A stretch of DNA of 64,000 bases from Arthrobacter sp. Soc17.1.1.1 (GTDB taxonomy: Bacteria > Actinomycetota > Actinomycetes > Actinomycetales > Micrococcaceae), in contig NZ_JBAJII010000001.1 of the NCBI RefSeq assembly GCF_036867195.1, positions 2,852,001 to 2,916,000 on the forward strand. Reading direction: 5' to 3'. The notes below the pieces were generated by a model. It did not search any database. It saw nothing but the letters and a program-made list of their open reading frames with translations, and was not told the DNA's origin. Within the stretch, counting starts at the first letter, position 1; each line of letters begins with the position of its first letter. Below are positions 49,302 through 64,000 of the stretch, in pieces. Made by a program: the position numbers and the translations under genes.

Positions 49302-49622
49302 TTTCGTGTTCTCCGTAATGTCCGAGAATGAGATTCCTGTCGCCCTACTCCGCGGCCACGGCGGCTTCGCAGGGCCGTACCGTCCGGAGATCGGGATGAT
49401 CAGTCGTTTGGCGCATCACCAACTGACAAGCTGCCGCAGAACGACTGTAGGCGTGCGAAAATGTGGCATTCGCTGTACAACTTACGTACAACACGGAGAT
49501 ACGTTTCGCAACGCCGATCCACTGCCACACAAACAATTGGTCCCAAGTCTACCAGAGATCGGGTGCCGTCCCGTGCGGACGGTACTCCCCCGTGTGGTAG
49601 GGGGCCTGCCCATCGACGGGAA
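49302..49622 (-). promoter_or_regulatory. rpsL leader with possible promoter and GTACAAC repeat
   Basis: No gene lies in this stretch. TAGACTTG (leftward from 49551) is a possible -10 box, giving a leader of about 238 bases, but its -35 is not recognisable. Inside the leader GTTGTAC occurs twice, 11 bp apart (49475-49481 and 49486-49492 as GTACAAC on the + strand). An operator is possible; the evidence is limited to the repeat. Confidence 0.35.
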
Positions 49623-49651
49623 AGGCCCCGGACCGCGTAGGTCCGGGGCCT
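49623..49651 (-). terminator. intrinsic terminator after rpoC
   Basis: AGGCCCCGGAC and its complement form an 11-bp stem with a seven-base loop, followed by TTCCC leftward. It lies 19 bases past the rpoC stop. Confidence 0.7.
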
Positions 49652-49669
49652 CTCCTGATGGGCCGTGGA

Positions 49670-53563
<3,894 letters not shown>

Positions 53564-53639
53564 AGGGTCCCTGTTCTCTCTTTGTTCTCTAAATTCTTGA
53601 AGTCTTATGGGTGCGGCGGGCAGCTGGGCCCACACCGGG

Positions 53640-53721
53640 CCGGTGTTCGAGGAAGCGGCCTTCAATATTCCAAGGCCGTCCGCGGCCGCCAGGAATTTCG
53701 TTGGCCGCGTTCGAACACCGG
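53640..53721 (-). promoter_or_regulatory. large hairpin in the rpoB-rpoC spacer
   Basis: Outer arms CCGGTGTTCGA (53640-53650) and TCGAACACCGG (53711-53721) are perfect over 11 bp. An inner GCGGCC/GGCCGC pair continues the stem after a small internal loop, enclosing about 42 bases. No T tract follows. It could be an RNase III-type processing site or an attenuator. Confidence 0.65.
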
Positions 53722-53737
53722 TTCGGCGTGGTGAAAC

Positions 53738-57247
<3,510 letters not shown>

Positions 57248-57456
57248 GAGGGATCCTTCCACAGACCGTCAGGCTTGTCAGCGTTTTCGCCTCAGCACCG
57301 CCACCGCAGTATGCTGCGGGGATCTCAGTGCTCACCGGGTCTGCCCGCGTGCTTCCCGACCGCGGGGCCAGGTTAAACGACGAGAGCAGAGCAAAGCCCA
57401 CCGCTATATGAAGGCTACCGCTTTTGAAACAACCACGATTAGAGGGAAGACGCAAA

Positions 57457-57485
57457 GACCTACGCTACGGCATCAGTAGCGTAAA
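57457..57485 (-). promoter_or_regulatory. probable rpoB promoter with overlapping dyad
   Basis: Leftward TTTACG (57485-57480), then 17 bp ending in GTAGCG, then TAGGTC (57462-57457). The same pattern precedes infA. An 8-bp perfect dyad, TACGCTAC-n7-GTAGCGTA (57461-57483), covers the spacer and could be an operator. The leader to the TTG start is about 200 bases. The whole 285-base gap between crtI and rpoB has no gene. Confidence 0.5.
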
Positions 57486-57532
57486 GTCCAATAGCGCCTC
57501 TCCCCCGCATGCGTCAAGCCGGGCGCCCCGTC

Positions 57533-59155
57533 CTACCCGGCCGCGGGCTCCGGGAGGGGGCCGGTGCTCGTGTCGCCGCGCAGCCGCTTGATGATCAGTT
57601 CGGCGCTGATCAGGCACATGGGGATGCCGATCCCCGGGACGGTGGAACTGCCCGCGTAGAACAGGTTCTCCACCCTGGCGCTCCGGTTCGAACCCCGGAA
57701 GAACGCGCTCTGCTTCAGGATGTGCGCCGGGCCGAGGGAGGTGCCGCGCCAGGCGTTGAGGTCGTCCGCGAAGTCCTGCGGGCCGTAGCTGCGTCGCACC
57801 ACGATGCGCTCCGCGAGGTCGGGGATGCCGGCCCAGGCGGAGATCTGCCCGATCACGGCGTCGGCGATCTCCTCGACCCGGGCGTCTCCCCCGCCCGCCA
57901 GGCCGCCCCTGCCGATGGTGACGTCGGCTGGGATGGGCACCAGGACGAAGACGTTCTCGTGGCCCTCCGGCGCCACGGAGTCGTCGGTGGCGCTGGGGCG
58001 GCAGACGTAGAGCGACGCCGGCGAGGGCACGGAGGTCTCCGTCCCGAAGATCCGGCCGAAGTTGTCGCGCCAGTCGGTGGTGAACAGGAGCGTGTGGTGC
58101 TCGAGTTGCGGCAGTCCGCCCCGGACGCCCAGGTACAGCAGGAGGGCGCTCGGCCCCGGGACGCGCTTCTCCCAGTACTTCTCGGGATACGTCTGCAGGT
58201 CGTCCGGCAGCAGCGTGGTCTCGGTGTGGTGGAGGTCCGCGGCGGAGACGACGATGTCGGCGTCGATCGACGTCGTGGTGCCGAGCGCGCGGTAGGTCAC
58301 GGACCGCACGCTCGCCGTCTGCCGGTCGAGCGGGGAGCGGCCGGTCGCCCGCGGGACGGTGTCGATCGCGACGGCGTCGGCTCCCGTGCGGATGTCCACG
58401 CCGGCCGCCACGGCCACGCGGCGCATGGCCTCGATGAGGGTGGTGAACCCGCCCATCGGGTAGAGCACGCCGTCGTCGAGGTCGAGGTGGCTCATCAGGT
58501 GGTACATGCTCGGGGCGTCGAAGGGCGAGCTGCCGAGGAACACGGCCGGGTAGCCGAGGATCTGCCGGATGCGGGGGTCGGTGAAGCGCTTCTCCACGAA
58601 GGACTGCAGGGGCTGCAGCAGCAGCGAGCCGATGCGCGGCAGGCGCTTCAGGACGTCGGGCCGGAGGAACGGCAGGAACGACTGGTAGGTGGAGTAGAGG
58701 AAGCGCTTCTTGGCGATCTCGTAGGCGTCCTCGGCCGAGTCGAGGTAGTCCGAGATCCGCTCCCCCGCGCCCGCCTCGAGGGACTCGAAGAGCTTGGTGA
58801 CGGCCTCGCGGTCAGCGGGGACGTCGACCGTGTCCAGGCCGTCCTCGAACACCACGCGGTAGCCGGGGTCGAGCTTCACGAGGTCCAGCTGCTCCGCGGC
58901 GCTCGTGCCCATGAGTCTGAAGAAGTGGTCGATCACCTCGGGCATCAGGTACCAGGACGGGCCGGTGTCGAAGCGGAAGCCGTCCTGTTCCCAGGACCCT
59001 GCGCGTCCGCCCACCTGGTCGCGCTTCTCGAGCAGCGTGACGCGGTGGCCCTCCCGTGCCAGCAGGGCCGACGTCGCCAGTCCGCCGATCCCGCCGCCGA
59101 TGACGACGACGTCCTGTGCGCCCACCCGGTGACGCTCGCTCTGCTGTGCGGTCAT
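57533..59155 (-). CDS. crtI: phytoene desaturase
   Basis: The 540-residue FAD enzyme desaturates phytoene to lycopene. VVVIGGGIGGLATSALLAREGHRVTLLEKRDQVGGRAG is the dinucleotide-binding start, with DTGPSWYLMPEVIDHFF following. The C-terminal bacterial CrtI signature is NLFYAGSSTVPGIGIPMCLISAEL. The ATG overlaps the crtB stop (ATGA). It is last in crtE-crtB-crtI, and no cyclase or elongase gene follows before rpoB. CrtN-like substrate variants cannot be excluded. Confidence 0.95.
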   Translation of the reverse strand: MTAQQSERHRVGAQDVVVIGGGIGGLATSALLAREGHRVTLLEKRDQVGGRAGSWEQDGFRFDTGPSWYLMPEVIDHFFRLMGTSAAEQLDLVKLDPGYRVVFEDGLDTVDVPADREAVTKLFESLEAGAGERISDYLDSAEDAYEIAKKRFLYSTYQSFLPFLRPDVLKRLPRIGSLLLQPLQSFVEKRFTDPRIRQILGYPAVFLGSSPFDAPSMYHLMSHLDLDDGVLYPMGGFTTLIEAMRRVAVAAGVDIRTGADAVAIDTVPRATGRSPLDRQTASVRSVTYRALGTTTSIDADIVVSAADLHHTETTLLPDDLQTYPEKYWEKRVPGPSALLLYLGVRGGLPQLEHHTLLFTTDWRDNFGRIFGTETSVPSPASLYVCRPSATDDSVAPEGHENVFVLVPIPADVTIGRGGLAGGGDARVEEIADAVIGQISAWAGIPDLAERIVVRRSYGPQDFADDLNAWRGTSLGPAHILKQSAFFRGSNRSARVENLFYAGSSTVPGIGIPMCLISAELIIKRLRGDTSTGPLPEPAAG

Positions 59156-60051
59156 GCCGTCCTCTCCTGCGCGGTGGCTTCCGGTATCGCGCGACCGGTG
59201 AAGGCTTGCGCCAGGATGCGGAACTTCACCGGGTTGGGGACCCGGATGCGTGCGCGGAGCAGTTCGTCGGCCGGTGTGCGCCGGAGCCTGGCCGCGAGTT
59301 CGCTGAACAGCCCCTGCGCGAGGGCGACGGCGCGGCGCGGCGCGGCCGGCAGGCCGGGGAGCGCCGCGGCGGAGATCCGCAGGTCCGCGTCGATGTCGTC
59401 CAGCAACCGGATCTTGTCGGCCTCGCCGAAGCTGCCGGGGCGCACGCCGGGGAAGTAGCTGCGACCGAGGGTCGAGAAGTCCTCCGCGAGGTCCCGCAGG
59501 AAGTTGATCTTCTGGAAGGCGGCGCCGAGGTGCCGTGCGCCGTCCACGAGGACGGCGTCCTCCTCCGGGGTCACGGGGCGTCCGGCGAGGAAGACCCGCA
59601 GGCACATGAGCCCCACCACCTCCGCGGACCCGTACACGTACAGGTCGAAGGACTCCTGCGTGTGCTCGCGCTGCGTGATGTCCGCGCGCATCGAGGCGAA
59701 GAAGGGCCGCGTCAGGTCCGTGCCGATCCCCGTGCTCCTCGCCGTGGCCGCGAAGGCGTGCACCACGAGGTTGGCGCTGTAGCCCGTCGCCATGGCCTCC
59801 CCGGTCTCGCGTTCGAGCTCGTCGAGGAGCCGCTCCACGCCGGCGGGCGGGATCCCCGCTCCCGCGGCGGCGCCGTCGACGATCTCGTCGGCCACCCGGA
59901 CGAGGGCGTACACCGCCTCGATGTGGGCCCGCGAGCCGCGGTCGAGGGTGCGCGCGGCCAGCCCGAACGACGTCGAGTAGCAGCGGATGACCTCGGCCGA
60001 GGTCCGGTAGGCGGCCGCGGTGTAGCGCGCGAGCGAGTCGTCGATACCCAC
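59152..60051 (-). CDS. crtB: phytoene synthase
   Basis: The 299-residue enzyme condenses two geranylgeranyl diphosphates into phytoene. The first Asp-rich motif is D55-E-I-V-D59 in VRVADEIVD, and the second is in NFLRDLAEDF (D187, D191). YCYYVAG is replaced by the related YVYGSAEVVGLM. Start is GTG immediately after the crtE TGA; translation is coupled to crtE and to crtI by ATGA. Length is normal for the family. Confidence 0.94.
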   Translation of the reverse strand: MGIDDSLARYTAAAYRTSAEVIRCYSTSFGLAARTLDRGSRAHIEAVYALVRVADEIVDGAAAGAGIPPAGVERLLDELERETGEAMATGYSANLVVHAFAATARSTGIGTDLTRPFFASMRADITQREHTQESFDLYVYGSAEVVGLMCLRVFLAGRPVTPEEDAVLVDGARHLGAAFQKINFLRDLAEDFSTLGRSYFPGVRPGSFGEADKIRLLDDIDADLRISAAALPGLPAAPRRAVALAQGLFSELAARLRRTPADELLRARIRVPNPVKFRILAQAFTGRAIPEATAQERTA

Positions 60052-61119
60052 TCAGCGCACCCGGTCCACGACGGCGGTGACCACGGGCGCGAGGGCGGTG
60101 CGCAGCGCCGGCGGCACCGCACCGGACTCGAGGTGCGTGCGGGCCCGGGAGGCGTAGTCCGCGGCGAGGCCGGCGGAGTAGTCCCTGGCACCGCTGTCGA
60201 CGAGGATGCGACGGACGTAGTCGGCGTCGGCGGCGGACATGCCGGGGCTGCCGACCAGCGAGGAGATCCTGTCCCACTCCGGGCGCGCCGCGACGAAGGA
60301 CATCAGCGCGGTGCGCTTGCCCTCCCGCAGATCGCCCCAGTTGGTCTTCCCGGTGCGCGTCTCGTTGCCGAAGACACCCAGCAGGTCGTCGGCGATCTGG
60401 TAGGCGATGCCGGCGTCCCGACCGAACTCGCCGAGCCGCACGATCACCTCCTCGTCCGCCTCCGCGAGGACGGCGCCGGCCTGCAGCGGTCCCTCGAAGG
60501 AGTACACCGAGGTCTTCAGGCGGGCCATCTGGACGATGTCCTCGAGCGGCGGCATGGCGGGATCGAGCGAGGACTCGATGTCGAGGAACTCCCCCGCGGC
60601 GGAGGCGAAGACTGCCTCGTCGAGGATGGTCCCGAGGCGGCGCCGCGTGATGGCCGGCGCCTCGACGCGCTCGAGCAGCCGGTAGGCGTTGGACAGGGCG
60701 AGGTCACCCGCGATCACGCCCGCCGAGAGCCCGACATGGCGGGCACCGTCGGGCGACATGCCGGCGCCCTCGGCGACGCTGCGGTAGTGGCCGGAGACGT
60801 TCGGGATGCCGCGGCGGACGAAGTCCCGGTCGATCACGTCGTCGTGCACGATCAGGGCGGTGTGCAGCAGTTCGAAGGCCGCACCCAGCTCGGCGGCGTT
60901 CTCGAGGTCGCGGCCGCCGAGCATCCGGTAGGCGGACATGACCATGCGGGGGCGGAACCGCTTGCCGCCCGCGGTGCATCGCTCGAGGGTCTCCCACAGC
61001 GCGTGGTAGCCGGGGCCGATCTTCGCCGCGCGGACCTTGGACTCCTCGAAGAACCGCCCGAGGGCATCCTCGACCTGCTCGAGCCCGGCGGGCTCGACCA
61101 GCAAGGTGTCCATGTCCAT
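60052..61119 (-). CDS. crtE: polyprenyl diphosphate synthase (geranylgeranyl diphosphate synthase)
   Basis: The 355-residue prenyltransferase extends DMAPP with IPP to supply CrtB. GGKRFRPRMVMSAYRMLGG is the region I motif, the first Asp-rich motif is D93-D-V-I-D97, and the second is YQIADDLLGVFG with D244/D245. Three starts are in frame: TTG 61134, ATG 61119 and ATG 61113; none has a Shine-Dalgarno sequence. TTTACTTTACC upstream looks promoter-like, so the mRNA may be leaderless. Chain length C20 is inferred from the operon, not proven. It is divergent from idi with about 104-119 bases between them. Confidence 0.92.
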   Translation of the reverse strand: MDMDTLLVEPAGLEQVEDALGRFFEESKVRAAKIGPGYHALWETLERCTAGGKRFRPRMVMSAYRMLGGRDLENAAELGAAFELLHTALIVHDDVIDRDFVRRGIPNVSGHYRSVAEGAGMSPDGARHVGLSAGVIAGDLALSNAYRLLERVEAPAITRRRLGTILDEAVFASAAGEFLDIESSLDPAMPPLEDIVQMARLKTSVYSFEGPLQAGAVLAEADEEVIVRLGEFGRDAGIAYQIADDLLGVFGNETRTGKTNWGDLREGKRTALMSFVAARPEWDRISSLVGSPGMSAADADYVRRILVDSGARDYSAGLAADYASRARTHLESGAVPPALRTALAPVVTAVVDRVR

Positions 61120-61238
61120 AGGTAAAGTAAACAACGGATAGGGCGCCCCTGACGAAATGCGGGGCGCAGGCAGCCGGACGGGCTGCCCGGCAGCGGCGGA
61201 ACCGCCGGCCGGATCATGAGCGGATAAAGGGTGCCACG

Positions 61239-61847
61239 ATGGCGAGCGAAGCAGGAACCACGCGGCAGGACGCGGCAGCCACGGGGCGGACGGGCCCGGA
61301 GACCGAGGTGGTGGTGCTGCTCGCCGAGGACGGCACGCCCGTGGGGACGCACGAGAAGTCGTCCGTCCACACGCTCGAGACGCCCCTGCACCTGGCCTTC
61401 TCCACGCACGTGTTCGACGACCGGGGCCGCATCCTCGTGACCCGCCGTGCGCTGTCGAAGAAGGCCTGGCCCGGGGTGTGGACGAACTCCTTCTGCGGGC
61501 ATCCCGCCCCGGAGGAGTCCTTCGAGGACGCCGTGAACCGCCGGGCGGCGCAGGAGCTGGGCTTCACCGTCCGGGACATCCGGCCCGCCGTGCCCGATTT
61601 CCGGTACCGCGCGGTCGATGCGTCGGGCATCGTGGAGAACGAGATCTGCCCCGTCTACACCGCCATCGCGGACGGCGCCGTGGATCCCCTGCCCGAGGAG
61701 GTCATGGACTTCCAGTGGGTGGACGCCCCGCAGCTCGTCCGCGCGGTCACCGCGACGCCCTGGGCCTTCAGCCCCTGGCTCACGCTGCAGCTCCCCCTGC
61801 TCTACCCGCAGGGCGCCGACGGACCCGGCCCGCGCACGTCCGCCTGA
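61239..61847 (+). CDS. idi: isopentenyl-diphosphate delta-isomerase, type I
   Basis: The 202-residue Nudix-fold enzyme interconverts IPP and DMAPP. Catalytic C86 lies in WTNSFCGHPA, and the second catalytic Glu is E135 in IVENEICPVY. HLAFSTHVFDDRGRILVTRRA is conserved. AAAGGG precedes the ATG. The N-terminal 20 residues are variable. It is divergent from crtE and probably feeds it. Confidence 0.96.
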   Translation: MASEAGTTRQDAAATGRTGPETEVVVLLAEDGTPVGTHEKSSVHTLETPLHLAFSTHVFDDRGRILVTRRALSKKAWPGVWTNSFCGHPAPEESFEDAVNRRAAQELGFTVRDIRPAVPDFRYRAVDASGIVENEICPVYTAIADGAVDPLPEEVMDFQWVDAPQLVRAVTATPWAFSPWLTLQLPLLYPQGADGPGPRTSA

Positions 61848-61924
61848 TCCCGGCGGCGGGCCCGGCCCGCCGCAGCCCCTAGGCTGGATGCGGCACCATT
61901 TCAACGACGAAAGAGAGTCCCACC

Positions 61925-63124
61925 ATGGCGACACCCACGCCGACCCCCGACGACGTCGTCCTCGTCGGAGGTGCCCGCACACCCCTCGGGCGCCTCAACG
62001 GACAGCTCGCCTCCTTCACCGCCGTCGACCTCGGCGCGCTCGCCATCACGGCGGCGCTGGAGCGCGCGGGCGTCGACGCAGGCGCCGTCGACGCCGTCAT
62101 CATCGGACACGTGGTCCAGGCCGGCTGCGGGCAGAACCCCGCACGGCAGTCGGCCGTGAGGGCGGGCATCCCCTGGAACGTCCCCGCCGTCACCCTGAAC
62201 AAGGTCTGCCTGTCCGGTCTGACGGCCGTGATCGACGCCGCCCGGCTCATCCGCAGCGGTGAGGCCCGCGTGGTCGTGGCCGGCGGGCAGGAGTCGATGA
62301 CGCGCGGCCCCCACCTGCTGCCGGGCTCCCGGCAGGGCTGGACCTACGGCTCCCTGCAGGCCCTCGACTCCGTGGCCCACGACGGCCTGACCGACGCCTT
62401 CGACGACGAGTCCATGGGCGCCTCGACGGAACGCGGGAACGTCCGGCTCGAGATCCCCCGTGCAGCACAGGACGAGGTCGCGGCGGCCTCGCACCAGCGG
62501 GCCGCGGCCGCGACCGACGGCGGCATCCTCGCCGAGGAGATCGTCCCGGTCAGGGTGCCGCAGCGCAAGGGCGACGACGTCGTCCTCACCAGCGACGAGG
62601 GCATCCGGCCGGCCACCACCGTCGAGTCCCTCGCGAAGCTCCGGCCGGCGTTCAACCCGGACGGCGCCATCACGGCGGGCAACTCCTCGCCCCTGTCCGA
62701 CGGTGCCGCTGCACTCGTCGTGACCACGCGGTCCTACGCCGAGGAGGCCGGGCTCACCGTGCTCGCCGTCGTCGGGCGGCCGGGGCAGGTGGCCGGACCG
62801 GACAATTCGCTCCACTCCCAGCCCTCCGCTGCGATCCGGCAGGCCCTCGGCCGCGCCGGCTGGGCTGCCTCGGATCTCGATTTCGTGGAGATCAACGAGG
62901 CGTTCGGGTCCGTGGCCGTCCAGTCGCTCAAGGACCTCGACTACCCGCTGGAGAAGTGCAACATCCACGGCGGAGCGATCGCCCTCGGACACCCGATCGG
63001 CGCATCCGGAGCGCGTCTGGCCCTCCACGCCGCCATGGAACTGGCACGGCGCGGTAGCGGGAAGTCTGCCGTGAGCCTGTGCGGCGGCGGCGGGCAGGGC
63101 GAGGCGCTCCTGCTCTGGCGCTGA
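61925..63124 (+). CDS. thiolase-family acetyl-CoA C-acetyltransferase
   Basis: The 399-residue thiolase carries the nucleophilic C95 in LNKVCLSGL. VEINEAFGSVAVQSL is the CoA-side motif, H356 lies in ALGHPIGASGAR, and C386 in SLCGGGGQGEA is the acid/base cysteine. It catalyses acetyl-CoA condensation or beta-oxidation thiolysis; the direction cannot be told. It follows idi on the same strand, but mevalonate genes are absent, so a link to isoprenoids is doubtful. The ATG follows AAAGAGAG. Length matches FadA/AtoB-type thiolases. Confidence 0.93.
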   Translation: MATPTPTPDDVVLVGGARTPLGRLNGQLASFTAVDLGALAITAALERAGVDAGAVDAVIIGHVVQAGCGQNPARQSAVRAGIPWNVPAVTLNKVCLSGLTAVIDAARLIRSGEARVVVAGGQESMTRGPHLLPGSRQGWTYGSLQALDSVAHDGLTDAFDDESMGASTERGNVRLEIPRAAQDEVAAASHQRAAAATDGGILAEEIVPVRVPQRKGDDVVLTSDEGIRPATTVESLAKLRPAFNPDGAITAGNSSPLSDGAAALVVTTRSYAEEAGLTVLAVVGRPGQVAGPDNSLHSQPSAAIRQALGRAGWAASDLDFVEINEAFGSVAVQSLKDLDYPLEKCNIHGGAIALGHPIGASGARLALHAAMELARRGSGKSAVSLCGGGGQGEALLLWR

Positions 63125-63176
63125 CCGTCCCCGCATCGGGAGGCGCACGCGCTGACCGTCCCGCCCCGGGATGCAG

Positions 63177-63210
63177 AAAGAGCCCCGCTTCGCGAGAAGC
63201 GGGGCTCTTT
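63177..63210. terminator. bidirectional intrinsic terminator between the thiolase gene and rplL
   Basis: AAAGAGCCCCGCTTC, a four-base loop GCGA, and the exact 15-bp complement. The stem ends in A on one side and T on the other, so it can stop transcription in both directions between the convergent genes. Confidence 0.9.
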
Positions 63211-63254
63211 CGTCCTGCGGCGGTCCGGGCGTGCCGGCCGCGGGTGCAGGGGTG

Positions 63255-63632
63255 TTACTTGAGGGTGACGGTGGCGCCGGCGGCCTCGAGGGCCTCCTTG
63301 GCCTTGTCTGCGGCTTCCTTGGTGACGCCCTCGAGGACGGCCTTGGGGGCGCTGTCGACAACGTCCTTGGCTTCCTTGAGGCCGAGCGAGGTGAGCGCGC
63401 GAACTTCCTTGATCACTGCGATCTTCTTGTCGCCGGCAGCCTCGAGGACGACGTCGAACGCGGTCTGCTCCTCTTCGACGGACTCGGCGCCGCCACCGGC
63501 GGGGCCTGCAACTGCAACGGCAGCAGCGGTGACATCGAAGGTCTCCTCGAACAGCTTTACGAAGTCCGAGAGTTCAATGATGGACAGTTCCTTGAAAGCT
63601 TCGATGAGCTCTTCGTTGGTGAGCTTCGCCAT
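63255..63632 (-). CDS. rplL: 50S ribosomal protein L7/L12
   Basis: The 125-residue stalk protein has the N-terminal dimerisation helices, an Ala/Val/Gly hinge ([13 protein letters not shown]) and the factor-binding C-terminal domain [32 protein letters not shown]. It reads [21 protein letters not shown]. rplJ lies just upstream. Unlike in many bacteria, rpoB does not follow directly. Confidence 0.98.
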   Translation of the reverse strand: MAKLTNEELIEAFKELSIIELSDFVKLFEETFDVTAAAVAVAGPAGGGAESVEEEQTAFDVVLEAAGDKKIAVIKEVRALTSLGLKEAKDVVDSAPKAVLEGVTKEAADKAKEALEAAGATVTLK

Positions 63633-63689
63633 GGGAGGCGTCCTTCCTTTAGTGGTGCAAGCACCTTCAGTGTGTGGGGCGAAGCGAAA

Positions 63690-64000
63690 CTAGTTCGCTT
63701 CGGTTGCTGCGGCTTCCTCGGTGGGAGCGTCCGCGGCGGGGGCCTCCGTGACGGCCTCTGCAGGAGCAGCGGCCTCCTCGGCTGCAGGAGCGTCGGCGTC
63801 GGCTGCAGGTGCAGTTCCGCTTTCCTCCTCGAGCTTGACGCGCAGTGCGTCGACCGTGCGGGCCAGGGCGGACATGGGTGCCTTGAGGACACCTGCCACG
63901 CGGGCCAGCTGGAGCTCACGCGACTCGAGGGCAGCCAGGGCGACGACCTCGGAGGCGTTGAGGGCCTTGCCCTCGAAGATTCCGGTCTTGATGACGAGCT
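63690..64000 (-). CDS. rplJ: 50S ribosomal protein L10, C-terminal part (5' end outside window)
   Basis: The visible 102 residues continue LVIKTGIFEGKALNASEVVALAALESRELQLARVAGVLK and then the L7/L12-binding helix region ALARTVDALRVKLEEE. An Ala/Glu/Pro tail of about 43 residues (SGTAPAADADAPAAEEAAAP and onward) ends at TAG. The tail lies beyond the part that anchors the L7/L12 dimers. The reading frame is open to the right edge. Confidence 0.93.
   Translation of the reverse strand, partial: LVIKTGIFEGKALNASEVVALAALESRELQLARVAGVLKAPMSALARTVDALRVKLEEESGTAPAADADAPAAEEAAAPAEAVTEAPAADAPTEEAAATEAN

Noticed and set aside
57248..57262. GTG start for rpoB
   Set aside because: It lacks a ribosome site, and using it would place the GGAAGG motif inside the gene. 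TTG 57247 fits better, though proof is lacking.
59116..61125. 669-residue rightward frame antisense to crtB and crtE
   Set aside because: Composition typical of an antisense shadow; the sense genes have all catalytic motifs.

Overview
This is a high-GC actinobacterial chromosome segment, most likely from Arthrobacter or a close Micrococcaceae relative. The evidence is the gene order, the frequent GTG/TTG starts, the Ala/Glu- and RG-rich tails on ribosomal proteins, TAnnnT-type -10 boxes, a Gram-positive Tad pilus locus without a secretin, and an actinobacterial-type crtEBI cluster. No rRNA, tRNA, CRISPR array, insertion sequence or phage gene was seen.

Layout. (1) 1-5379 is a nitrite-assimilation and siroheme block. 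nirB, cobA and the 5' part of hemD run leftward; nirD and a sirohydrochlorin-chelatase-like gene run rightward from a shared control region with an 11-bp-phased, GlnR-like array. (2) 5415-8654 holds a DinB/DUF664 protein, glmM and the rplM-rpsI operon, all leftward. (3) 8968-22809 is a rightward accessory block interrupting the leftward translation genes. It has an orphan FtsX-like permease and a complete Gram-positive Tad/Flp pilus locus: flp, tadE, tadG-like, cpaB, tadZ, tadA, tadB, tadC and prepilin peptidase. Inside it sit a histidine kinase, a divergent OmpR-type regulator and an Hpt-like protein that has lost its phosphorylatable histidine. (4) 22833-40272 is a leftward super-cluster of the S10, spc and alpha operons, with rpsJ first in transcription order and rplQ-truA last. 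An intrinsic terminator separates rplO from secY-adk-map. (5) 40759-44685 encodes a 1308-residue multi-pass membrane protein between tuf and rpsJ. (6) 44877-57247 carries rpoB-rpoC and rpsL-rpsG-fusA-tuf, leftward. (7) 57533-63124 is a carotenoid block: crtE-crtB-crtI leftward, idi and a thiolase rightward. It lies between rplL and rpoB. (8) 63255-64000 holds rplL and the 3' part of rplJ.

How the genes work together. NirBD reduces nitrite to ammonium and needs siroheme. CobA makes precorrin-2/sirohydrochlorin precursors, HemD supplies uroporphyrinogen III, and the CbiX/SirB-like protein probably inserts the metal. In the Tad locus, the peptidase matures Flp and the pseudopilins, TadA powers assembly on the TadB/TadC platform, and TadZ localises the machine; the embedded signalling genes are probably its control module. 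Idi makes DMAPP for CrtE, CrtB makes phytoene and CrtI desaturates it to lycopene. No cyclase or elongase gene is visible, so the end product cannot be told from this window.

The most interesting material is the Tad locus with its degenerate Hpt protein, the RG-rich tails on the two mRNA-entry ribosomal proteins S3 and S5, the long palindrome that copies the rpsI 3' end, and the matching promoters in front of rpoB and infA. All functional statements rest on reading motifs by eye; no database search was run.
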